Positions 5,650 to 11,346 of a stretch of DNA of 11,346 nucleotides are shown here, piece after piece. Position 1 is the first letter of the stretch. The number at the start of each line of letters is the position of its first letter. A program made the position numbers and the translations under genes. The DNA comes from DASVEE01 sp036399695 (lineage in GTDB: Bacteria; Acidobacteriota; Thermoanaerobaculia; Gp7-AA8): positions 1-11,346 of the forward strand of contig DASWMP010000396.1 in the NCBI GenBank assembly GCA_036399695.1, written 5' to 3'. The notes below the pieces were generated by a model, which saw only the letters and a program-made list of their open reading frames with translations, ran no database searches and was not told where the DNA came from.

Positions 5650-6246
5650 ATGTTCACCGGCATCATCAATCATCACGGCACGATCGAGCAGTACGAGAAG
5701 CTCGCTTCGGGGGCGCGGCTGCACATCCGGACTACGGATGCGGAGCCGTTCGTGCGGGGGGAGTCGCTGGCCGTCAATGGGGTCTGCCTGACGGTGCTGC
5801 CCGAGGCGGACGGTGCACTGACGGCGGACCTGTCGGATGAGACGCTGGCGAAGACGACGCTGCGGACGCTCGGCACCGGGATGCGCGTCAACGTCGAGCG
5901 CGCGCTCGCGGTGGGTGACCGTCTCGGCGGGCACATCGTGCAGGGGCACGTCGACACGGTCGGTACGCTCATCTCCATCCAGTCGGAAGGAGACTTCGCG
6001 GTCTATCGCTGGAGCTATCCGGAGGAGTTCTCGGAGCTGGTCGTGAGCAAGGGCTCGATCGCCATCGACGGTGTGTCGCTGACGATCGTCGATCCAGATG
6101 CGACGAGCTTCGGCGCCGCGCTCATCCCCGAGACGCTGCGCCGCACGAATCTCGGTACGGCGAACATCGGCAGCGCCGTCAACCTGGAATTCGACATGGT
6201 GGCCAAGTACATCCGCAGCCTCGTCGCCCCCTACGTGCGGCGATGA
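5650..6246 (+). CDS. ribE: Riboflavin synthase, alpha chain
   Basis: 198 residues, typical length. It dismutates two molecules of 6,7-dimethyl-8-ribityllumazine into riboflavin and the diaminouracil precursor. The internal duplication of the family is clear: SLAVNGVCLTV (39-49) in the first barrel and SIAIDGVSLTIV (136-147) in the second. The invariant N-terminal MFTGI (1-5) fixes the start at 5650, and GHIVQGHVD (94-102) opens the second half. The frame is open upstream to 5560, but that extension only translates the repeat (a Q/N/P/K-rich stretch) and is rejected. There is no Shine-Dalgarno: the bases before ATG are CAACAAC repeats. Translation may rely on an unstructured CAA-rich leader, or be limited if the 27-bp hairpin forms. 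The next gene overlaps the stop codon. Confidence 0.95.
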   Translation: MFTGIINHHGTIEQYEKLASGARLHIRTTDAEPFVRGESLAVNGVCLTVLPEADGALTADLSDETLAKTTLRTLGTGMRVNVERALAVGDRLGGHIVQGHVDTVGTLISIQSEGDFAVYRWSYPEEFSELVVSKGSIAIDGVSLTIVDPDATSFGAALIPETLRRTNLGTANIGSAVNLEFDMVAKYIRSLVAPYVRR

Positions 6247-7259
6247 TCGTCTACCGCAAGGGGACGCCGTTGCGTGTGCGACGCTCCCCCGCGCCCGAGC
6301 CGCCGTTCTGGGCGGCGACCACGGTGGCCCCTTACTCACCGCGCCGCGCCACCCCGATCGCCATCGACTACCTCGACCTCCGCGCCACCGGCAGCGAAAA
6401 GCTGGAGGTCGGCGTCGCCGATAACGTGCGCGGCGAGCTGGAACGGCGCAATCCGCAGGAGCCGGTGTTCATCGAGGCCACGGAAATGGCCGAGGAGATC
6501 TTCCGGCGCGGCGAGAGCGCGCTGGAGCTGTGCGAGGAGTGGAAGCGCGGAGCGATCCATCTCGTCTCCACCCGCGGAGCACTGCCGGAACGTGCGGCGT
6601 CGACGGCCACGATCGTGATCGCGGCCTGGCCGCTGGAGCTGACGCGGCTCGGCGAGCTGTTCGACGAAGCGCGCCGCCGCGAGCTGCGCTGGGGCGTCGC
6701 GGTGCCGGTGATCTATCCCGTGACCACGGACCTCGAGGTCCTGGCGAAACTGGCGGAGCTGGCCGTCGGTGCGGCGTTCCTCGCGCCGCTGCCGATCGAG
6801 CTCGATCCGACGGCGAAGCAGGCACTCGCCGCCGAGCGGGACGACGACACCTACGCCATGCTCTTCCACTCGGACGTCGAGCCGCTGCACACCGCCACGG
6901 AGCGCCATCTCGCCGCCCTCGCCGAGGAGCACGGCATGGCCGACTTCATCCTGCCGCCCCGTTGGGAGGAAAAGTCGAACTGGAACGGCGCGGTGCTCCT
7001 GACGCTGACGGCGTCGCGCATGATCGCGATGGAGCAGGACCTCGACCTCGCCGGGACGTTGGCCCGGTCGGCGCGGCTGGTCGCGGAGCTGGACAAGCCG
7101 ATCGCCCGGATCGCCGAAGCGGCCAGCCTGGCCATCGTGGAAGCGCTGGACGAGACAAGCGTGGAGATCCTCACGGAATGGATCGAGACCGGCAGCGCCG
7201 GGTTCGTCGATTTCGTGAATCGGCGCTGGCGGCTAAGGCGAGATCACGGTGTCGGGTGA
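6243..7259 (+). CDS. Protein of unknown function translationally coupled to ribE
   Basis: 338 residues, not recognised. The ATG at 6243 overlaps the ribE TGA (ATGA), which implies coupled translation and usually related or co-regulated roles. The sequence is soluble-looking and alternates helical Glu/Ala/Leu/Arg stretches with hydrophobic strands (ATIVIAAWPLEL about 121-132, WGVAVPVIYPV about 151-161, VGAAFLAPLPIEL about 173-185). This alternation would suit an alpha/beta fold. A conserved-looking block DFILPPRWEEKSNWNGAVLL lies near 235-254. There is a single cysteine and no CxxxCxxC, Walker motif, signal peptide or transmembrane helix. It is not a known riboflavin enzyme (RibBA and RibH look different). 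The position after ribDE makes a flavin-related role possible, but that is only context. Confidence 0.8.
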   Translation: MIVYRKGTPLRVRRSPAPEPPFWAATTVAPYSPRRATPIAIDYLDLRATGSEKLEVGVADNVRGELERRNPQEPVFIEATEMAEEIFRRGESALELCEEWKRGAIHLVSTRGALPERAASTATIVIAAWPLELTRLGELFDEARRRELRWGVAVPVIYPVTTDLEVLAKLAELAVGAAFLAPLPIELDPTAKQALAAERDDDTYAMLFHSDVEPLHTATERHLAALAEEHGMADFILPPRWEEKSNWNGAVLLTLTASRMIAMEQDLDLAGTLARSARLVAELDKPIARIAEAASLAIVEALDETSVEILTEWIETGSAGFVDFVNRRWRLRRDHGVG

Positions 7260-7274
7260 AACCGTGAGGGAGCG

Positions 7275-7362
7275 ATGGGACAGATGAGAGAGATGGGACC
7301 TATGGGAGTTATGAAAGTGCGGGGTTCCCATCGGTCCCATCTGTCCCATAGGTCCCATCGTT
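7275..7362. repeat. Element E: inverted 9-bp repeat array between convergent genes
   Basis: Left array: ATGGGACAG, ATGAGAGAG, ATGGGACCT, ATGGGAGTT (7275-7310), then a partial ATGAAAGTG. Right array: CCCATCGGT, CCCATCTGT, CCCATAGGT, CCCATCGTT (7327-7362). The right units are reverse complements of the left type, with the variable bases in the same places, around the apex GGG-GTT-CCC (7321-7329). The design matches the heptad elements, but the unit is 9 bp. Lying between the ends of the gene at 6243-7259 and queF, it could work as a bidirectional terminator, though it lacks T-runs. Confidence 0.85.
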
Positions 7363-7369
7363 TCTCTCG

Positions 7370-7726
7370 TCACTTTCCCTTGCGATGCTCGACTTTCACC
7401 CGCGTCCGGATGCCGCCGCGGATGTAGAAGTCACCTTCGACTTCGAGGAAGCGGGGATCGAGCGCGCTGAGCAGATCGTCCGCAATGCGGTTCGTCACCG
7501 CCTCATGAAACGCCCCCTCGTCGCGGTAGGACCAGAGATACAGCTTCAGCGACTTCAGCTCGACGCACCTGGCGTCCGGCACATAGCGAATCCGGATCGT
7601 CGCAAAGTCCGGCTGCCCCGTCATCGGACAAAGACAGGTGAACTCCGGCGCCTCGAACGAGATCTCGTAGTCGCGCTGGGGGTTGGGGTTGGGGAAGGTG
7701 TCGAGTTGGCGCGTGGGCGTGGGCAT
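7370..7726 (-). CDS. queF: NADPH-dependent 7-cyano-7-deazaguanine reductase QueF (short, type I)
   Basis: 118 residues, somewhat shorter than B. subtilis QueF but with a complete T-fold core. It reduces preQ0 to preQ1, a late step in making the tRNA base queuosine. The active site is readable: EFTCLCPMTGQPDF (28-41) with the thioimide-forming Cys33 and Asp40, NADPH-binding ELKSLKLY (56-63), and FHE (73-75) with the substrate-binding glutamate. PRGG-like IRGG occurs at 102-105. It ends shortly after this, at HRKGK, without the C-terminal tail seen in longer members. The ATG at 7724-7726 has no Shine-Dalgarno; one base upstream begins the arm of a large palindrome. It lies downstream of pilT on the same strand, with 231 bases between. 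No other queuosine gene is in the window. Confidence 0.94.
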   Translation of the reverse strand: MPTPTRQLDTFPNPNPQRDYEISFEAPEFTCLCPMTGQPDFATIRIRYVPDARCVELKSLKLYLWSYRDEGAFHEAVTNRIADDLLSALDPRFLEVEGDFYIRGGIRTRVKVEHRKGK

Positions 7727-7727
7727 G

Positions 7728-7944
7728 GCGTTGTCCGTTGCTCGTTGTCGGAAGATGTTTTTGGTTTTTGGTTGTTGGTTTTTGGTTTTTGGTGGGGGAC
7801 CGTTGGGCGGTGGTCAGTGGTCGGTGCTACTCGTGGTGATCGGCTCGCTGGGGAAAGATCCCGTTCGGTCCCAGGTTGCGGAGCACCAAAAACCGAAAAC
7901 CAAAAACCAAAAACCGCCTCCTGACAACGAGCAACGGACAACGC
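7728..7944. repeat. Element F: nested inverted heptad arrays between pilT and queF
   Basis: Outer arms: 7728-7749 is an exact reverse complement of 7923-7944 (22 bp), made of GTTGTCC, GTTGCTC, GTTGTCG units facing GACAACG, AGCAACG, GACAACG. Inner arms: GTTTTTG, GTTTTTG, GTTGTTG, GTTTTTG, GTTTTTG (7757-7791) face CAAAAAC, CGAAAAC, CAAAAAC, CAAAAAC (7887-7914). Further in are GTGGTCA, GTGGTCG (7810-7823), the pair GGTGCT/AGCACC (7823-7828, 7882-7887) and the apex GGGA-AAGA-TCCC (7851-7862). The whole 231-bp gap is close to one long palindrome. GCGGAGCACC at 7878-7887 also occurs in element C. Confidence 0.9.
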
Positions 7945-7957
7945 GCGCAAAGCGCGC
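7943..7957. terminator. GCGCGC hairpin directly after the pilT stop
   Basis: GCGCGC (7943-7948), AAA, GCGCGC (7952-7957) touch the pilT stop codon at 7958-7960. On the minus strand the following bases are GTTGTCC, a poor T-run, so termination is possible but weak. The hairpin competes with the outer arm of the palindrome, whose last bases it shares. Confidence 0.4.
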
Positions 7958-9418
7958 TCACCGCTTCACGGGCGCTGCCGCCATCAGCTTCTGATTCAAC
8001 TCCTTGATGCGTTCCTGGAGCTGGTTGATCTTGGCCTGGGCATCGGCGCGGAGGCGTTCGTTTTCGGCGCGCATGCGGGCGATTTCTTCGTCTTTCTGGT
8101 TCTGGCCGCTCTGGAACTGGTTGAGCTGCTGGCGGAGGAAGTCCACGTCGTGGCGGAGGCCTTCGAGCTGTTCGTCCTTGTCTCCCAGACGGGAGCGCCA
8201 CTGCACTTCCTGCTCTTCATAGAGCCGCTTGATGTCCATCAGCTCGGTGATCTGCGAAAAATCGGAGTAACTCGGGGCCATGTCTCCTCCCTGGCGGACG
8301 CGCTCTTCGATCTGCGGGAAGAGCTTGCGGAGCTTCAGCGACAGGTCGTCGGGGTCGCTGGCGAGTCCCATCGCGTCCTGATACGAAATCTTCTGATGCA
8401 CGAGCAGCGAGATCAGCGACTGATTCATCGACTGCATGCGATAGAGGCCGACCGAGCCCTCCATCTCCTCGAGGATGTCCTTCGTGTTCCCCTCCTCGAC
8501 CAGCTTGGCGATGCGGGGGGAGTTCTTCAGGACTTCCACGGCGGCCGTCATCTTGCCGTCCAGCGTCTTGACGAGCTTGAGCGAGACGATGCCGCGCAGC
8601 ACGAGTGAAAGCTGCGCGCGGATCTGCTTGTGCTGGTCCGGCGGGAAGGCGTCGACGATGCGGTCGATCGTCTGCGCCGCGTTGTTCGTGTGCAGCGTCG
8701 AGAAGACGAGGTGGCCCGTCTCCGCGGCGGTGAGCACGGTCTGGATCGTCTCCACGTCGCGCATCTCCCCGACCATGATGATGTCGGGGTCCTGGCGCAT
8801 GGCGTTGCGCAGCGCTTCCTTGAAGCTCGGCGTGTCGGTGCCGACCTCGCGCTGCGAGATCGCCGCGGTCTTGTCCTGGAAGAGGAACTCGATCGGGTCC
8901 TCGATCGTCACGACGTGCAGCGGCTCGTGCTCCGCAATCTCGGCCAGCATCGCCGCGAGCGTCGTCGATTTGCCCGACCCGGTCGGGCCGGTGACGAGGA
9001 CCAGGCCGTCCGGGATCTGCGTCAGCTCGCGGATCGCCTGCGGCAGCTCGAGCTGGTCGATGGCCATGACGTTGATCGGGATGCGGCGGAACACCGCCCC
9101 GACCGTCCCCCGCTGCATGTACATGTTGCAGCGGAAGCGCGCCACGCCCGGCACCCCGTAACCGAAGTCGACCGACTGCAACGCGTCGAACTTCTCCCGC
9201 TGCACCCGATTCAGCAGCGGCAGCAGCAGCTTCTCCAGATCCGACGGACGCAGCGCCTCGGCCTTGATCGGAATCAGCTTCCCCTGCACCCGGATCAACG
9301 GCGGACGCATCGGCTTGAGGTGAAGGTCCGACGCCGACTGCTTGGCCATGTAGACCAGCAGGTCATTCAGCGAGAAAGGGGGATGCTCCGCGGCGACAGG
9401 CGTGGGGACGGTACTCAT
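7958..9418 (-). CDS. pilT: PilT-family type IV pilus ATPase with C-terminal coiled-coil extension
   Basis: 486 residues against about 345-380 for PilT/PilU. PilT-type hexamers power pilus retraction from the cytoplasmic side. The N-terminal PAS-like domain (about 12-115) contains SASDLHLKPMRPPLIRVQG. The RecA core has Walker A GPTGSGKST (144-152), Asp box EDPIEF (173-178), Walker B DPDIIMVGEMRD (210-221) and His box STLHTNN (240-246). The family's C-terminal helices run to about 369. After this comes a segment of about 115 residues rich in Glu/Gln/Arg (395-478, e.g. ENERLRADAQAKINQLQERI) with heptad leucines, a predicted coiled coil not usual in PilT. A TATAAT 11 bases before the ATG and no Shine-Dalgarno imply a very short leader. 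No other pilus gene is in the window. Confidence 0.9.
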   Translation of the reverse strand: MSTVPTPVAAEHPPFSLNDLLVYMAKQSASDLHLKPMRPPLIRVQGKLIPIKAEALRPSDLEKLLLPLLNRVQREKFDALQSVDFGYGVPGVARFRCNMYMQRGTVGAVFRRIPINVMAIDQLELPQAIRELTQIPDGLVLVTGPTGSGKSTTLAAMLAEIAEHEPLHVVTIEDPIEFLFQDKTAAISQREVGTDTPSFKEALRNAMRQDPDIIMVGEMRDVETIQTVLTAAETGHLVFSTLHTNNAAQTIDRIVDAFPPDQHKQIRAQLSLVLRGIVSLKLVKTLDGKMTAAVEVLKNSPRIAKLVEEGNTKDILEEMEGSVGLYRMQSMNQSLISLLVHQKISYQDAMGLASDPDDLSLKLRKLFPQIEERVRQGGDMAPSYSDFSQITELMDIKRLYEEQEVQWRSRLGDKDEQLEGLRHDVDFLRQQLNQFQSGQNQKDEEIARMRAENERLRADAQAKINQLQERIKELNQKLMAAAPVKR

Positions 9419-9429
9419 GGGCGGGAGGG

Positions 9430-9435
9430 ATTATA
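9430..9435 (-). promoter_or_regulatory. -10 box of the pilT promoter
   Basis: On the minus strand TATAAT, a perfect -10 hexamer, ends 11 bases before the pilT ATG. The transcript would begin about 4-5 bases before ATG, too short for a Shine-Dalgarno, and none is present. No good -35 is seen. Confidence 0.6.
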
Positions 9436-9499
9436 GCGAGAGGAGCGTGTGTGCTGGATCACGTTTGGGTGGAGGGGCAGAAGTGAAAGACTTTGAAGT

Positions 9500-9573
9500 C
9501 AGAACGCAGAACGCAGAATGCAGAATGCAGAAGCTCTCAATTCGTCGTTCTGCGTTCTGCGTTCTGCGTTCAG
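9500..9573. repeat. Element H: inverted CAGAACG heptad arrays overlapping the receiver-gene stop
   Basis: Left array: CAGAACG, CAGAACG, CAGAATG, CAGAATG, CAGAAGC (9500-9534). Right array: CGTTCTG, CGTTCTG, CGTTCTG, CGTTCAG (9546-9573). The right units are reverse complements of CAGAACG. The last right unit includes the TGA stop (9570-9572, minus strand) of the receiver gene. A single hairpin with an 11-base loop would follow the receiver stop, so it may serve as a transcript end or stabiliser. Confidence 0.9.
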
Positions 9574-9968
9574 GGTTTCTTCCCACGCATGACGCTGTCG
9601 AGGATCATCAGAAACGCTTCCTGCTGCTTGGCCTCGGTTTTGTTGATCACGGCGATGGTTTCGCCGATGCGGAAGCGCTGGTGGAGCTCGTCGGCCGAGT
9701 GGGAGGACGTCACGACGATCCGGCGCGGCGGCAGGCCCTTCTGGCGGGCGTAGTCGACGAACTTCTTACCGTCCATTCCGGGCATCTCGAGGTCGACGAT
9801 GAGCAGGTCGATGGAGTCGTCGATCTTCGGCAGCGCGTCGTACGGGTGGCTGTAGGTCTCGACCGCCGCCAGCTCCGAGTAGCGTTGCAGGATGAAGTTC
9901 GACCAGAGGTCGCAGTAGGCGGTGGAGTCGTCGACGATGACGACCCGCTTGGCTTTGGCTTCGGTCAT
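9570..9968 (-). CDS. Stand-alone response-regulator receiver protein (CheY-like)
   Basis: 132 residues, one receiver domain and no output domain. Phosphorylation by a histidine kinase would switch its binding to a partner. The phosphorylation set is complete: acidic pair Asp13-Asp14 (VIVDDS), phospho-acceptor Asp59 in LLIVDLEMPGMDG, Thr87/Ser88 in VVTSSH, and Lys110 in VINK. MTEAKAKRVVIVDDS is a normal start. Its ATG overlaps the pyrC stop in an ATGA, so translation is probably coupled to pyrC even though no metabolic link is obvious. pilT lies downstream on the same strand; single-domain receivers often control motility, so a link to the pilus motor is possible but is context only. No kinase gene is present. 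The stop codon lies inside a heptad array. Confidence 0.92.
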   Translation of the reverse strand: MTEAKAKRVVIVDDSTAYCDLWSNFILQRYSELAAVETYSHPYDALPKIDDSIDLLIVDLEMPGMDGKKFVDYARQKGLPPRRIVVTSSHSADELHQRFRIGETIAVINKTEAKQQEAFLMILDSVMRGKKP

Positions 9969-11287
9969 TTGCGGCGTTTCGCCGGCTTGCTGGCAACGGC
10001 GGCGGCGGCTTTCGGGCGGACATCGTACCTGACGCTGCCGCCGACGATGGTGGCGACGACGCGCCCCTGCAGCATCTGGCCGATGAACGGCGAGTTCGCG
10101 GCTTTGGAGACGAACTCTTTCGAGATCTCGACGCGGGCCTCGAGATCGACCAGCGTGACGTCGCCGAGGTTGCCGGCGGCGAGCGTGCCGCCGGGGAGGC
10201 GGAAGATGCGCGCCGGACCGGTGGAGAGCAGCTCGACGAGACGGGGGAAGTCGATGACCTGCTGCCGCACGAGCGCGTCGTGGCAGACGGCGAAGGCGGT
10301 CTCGAGACCGGTGACGCCGAAGGGCGCCACGTCGAACTCGACGTTCTTCTCGTCGTAGTGATGCGGCGCGTGATCGGTGGCGATGGCGTCGATGGTGCCG
10401 TCGGCGAGGCCGGCCAGGATCGCTTCGCGATGCTCGTTGCTCCGGAGCGGCGGGTTCATCTTCAGGTACGTGCTGAACGACTGCACCGCCTCATCGCCCA
10501 GGGCGATGTGATGCGGCGTGACTTCGCAGGTCACGTCCACCCCTTCTTCACGCGCACGGCGGACCGCATCGACGGCGCCGGCGGTGGAGAGGTGGGCGAT
10601 GTGCAGGTGCGCTTTGGTGAGGCGGGCCAGGATGACGTCGCGGGCGACGAGCGTCTCTTCCGACGCCGCCGGGATGCCGCGCATGCCGAGGAGGGTGGAG
10701 AAATAGCCCTCGTGCATGACGCCGCCTTCATTGAGGTTGGCGTCTTCCTCGTGCGCGATGACCGGCATGCCGAGCATCGACGCGTACTCGAGCGCGCGGC
10801 GCATGAGCTGCGCGTTATAGACCGGCTTGCCGTCGTCGCTGATGCCGACGCAGCCGGCCGCGTGGAGGTCGGCCAGCTCGGCCATCTCCTCCCCTTTCAG
10901 CCCCTTGCTCACCGCGCCGATCGGGTACACCCGGCAGGAGCCGTTGCGCGCCGCTTCGGCCAGCACCATCTCGGTGACGGCACGCTCGTCGTTCGGCGGC
11001 ACCGTGTTGGCCATCGCACAGACGGCCGTGTAGCCGCCCGCGACGGCCGCGCGCGTCCCGGTGGCGATCGTCTCCTTGTGCTCCTGTCCGGGCTCGCGGA
11101 GATGGGTGTGCAGGTCGATGAAGCCGGGCGTGGCGACGAGGCCTGTCGCGTCGAAGACCTCGACGTTCGCCGCCTTCAGTTTCCTGTCGACCTTCGTGAC
11201 GACACCATCCTCGATGAGGATGTCGAGCTGCGCGTCGAGCTCCTGCGAAGGATCGACGACCCGGGCGTTCTGGATGAGGAGGTTCAT
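9965..11287 (-). CDS. pyrC: Dihydroorotase, type I (PyrC)
   Basis: 440 residues. It closes N-carbamoyl-aspartate to dihydroorotate, the third step of pyrimidine synthesis. Amidohydrolase metal ligands can be assigned against the Aquifex aeolicus type I enzyme: His60 and His62 in FIDLHTHLREPG, Asp152 in ISDDGKP, His179 in VIAHEED, His232 in IAHLSTAG and Asp305 in ATDHAPHH. As in that enzyme, an aspartate replaces the carboxylated lysine of type II enzymes. Ser/Thr-Pro-His-His (TPHH 257-260) and FGVTGLE (323-329) complete the site. The C-terminus ends in an Ala/Lys/Arg tail (about 426-440). The ATG at 11285-11287 is preferred; an in-frame GTG at 11294-11296 is the alternative. Neither has a Shine-Dalgarno, and a heptad array begins 16 bases upstream. 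pyrB, a common partner, may lie outside the window. Confidence 0.95.
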   Translation of the reverse strand: MNLLIQNARVVDPSQELDAQLDILIEDGVVTKVDRKLKAANVEVFDATGLVATPGFIDLHTHLREPGQEHKETIATGTRAAVAGGYTAVCAMANTVPPNDERAVTEMVLAEAARNGSCRVYPIGAVSKGLKGEEMAELADLHAAGCVGISDDGKPVYNAQLMRRALEYASMLGMPVIAHEEDANLNEGGVMHEGYFSTLLGMRGIPAASEETLVARDVILARLTKAHLHIAHLSTAGAVDAVRRAREEGVDVTCEVTPHHIALGDEAVQSFSTYLKMNPPLRSNEHREAILAGLADGTIDAIATDHAPHHYDEKNVEFDVAPFGVTGLETAFAVCHDALVRQQVIDFPRLVELLSTGPARIFRLPGGTLAAGNLGDVTLVDLEARVEISKEFVSKAANSPFIGQMLQGRVVATIVGGSVRYDVRPKAAAAVASKPAKRRK

Positions 11288-11302
11288 AGCGATCACATGA
11301 AT

Positions 11303-11330
11303 GCAGAACGCTGAGCGCAGAACGCAGAAC
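11303..11330. repeat. Element I: GCAGAAC heptad array at the right edge (partial)
   Basis: GCAGAAC, GCTGAGC, GCAGAAC, GCAGAAC run head to tail immediately upstream of pyrC. The unit is the CAGAACG heptad of element H read from a different phase. A reverse-complement array would be expected beyond the window edge; 11331-11346 is purine-rich and does not yet show it. Confidence 0.75.
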
Positions 11331-11346
11331 GAGGAAAAGAGAGCGT

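Noticed and set aside
6243..7259. Radical SAM enzyme
   Set aside because: Some strand-like segments looked reminiscent, but there is only one cysteine and no CxxxCxxC cluster.
7385..7924. Plus-strand open frame across queF and element F
   Set aside because: It is antisense to queF, which has an intact active site, and continues into repeat translation (FGFWLLV/ENQKPKT type).
7621..7994. Several short frames across element F reading GFW-LV or NQKPKT
   Set aside because: Translations of heptad arrays (7 is coprime to 3, so every frame reads the array) with no ribosome binding sites or conserved domain.
9500..9573. CRISPR array
   Set aside because: Units are 7 bp with no spacers, and the two halves are inverted rather than direct.
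10280..11314. 344-residue plus-strand frame opposite pyrC
   Set aside because: Codon-bias shadow; pyrC on the minus strand has all metal ligands.

Overview
The window is high-GC bacterial DNA with ordinary housekeeping genes in several small transcription units. The gene mix and the style of the gaps suggest an uncultured soil or sediment bacterium, perhaps Acidobacteriota. That is an impression from protein style, not a tested assignment.

Layout. 1-69 (minus) is the first 23 codons of a gene running off the left edge, possibly an IS630-type transposase. 145-2032 (minus) is a two-gene unit: 6-phosphofructokinase, then an enoyl-CoA hydratase/isomerase. 2266-2520 (plus) encodes a small GlsB/YeaQ-type stress membrane protein. 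2764-4284 (plus) encodes a periplasmic HtrA/DegP protease with two PDZ domains. 4486-7259 (plus) carries ribD, ribE (riboflavin synthase alpha chain) and an unrecognised protein whose ATG overlaps the ribE stop. 7370-7726 (minus) is queF (queuosine pathway). 7958-9418 (minus) is a PilT-family ATPase with an unusual C-terminal coiled coil. 9570-11287 (minus) is pyrC followed, with a 4-base ATGA overlap, by a stand-alone receiver protein.

The most unusual content lies between the genes. Seven of the nine gaps hold arrays of short degenerate units, six of 7 bp and one of 9 bp. In six gaps the array is answered by its reverse complement across a short core, so the gap folds into one large hairpin. 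The seventh array is cut by the window edge. The unit sequence differs from gap to gap (GGGGCTC, GTTNTTG, CAGAACG, ATGGGANNN), but the design is the same. Several arrays touch start or stop codons, and ribE and queF have an array where a ribosome binding site would be. This is the best candidate here for an undescribed element family.

A second regulatory theme is two sigma-54-type promoters (TGGCAC-N6-TGC spacing), one before glsB and one before degP. They suggest these two envelope-stress genes share RpoN control. ribD and pilT instead show a -10 box just upstream of the start codon and no Shine-Dalgarno sequence, as in leaderless or very short-leader transcripts.
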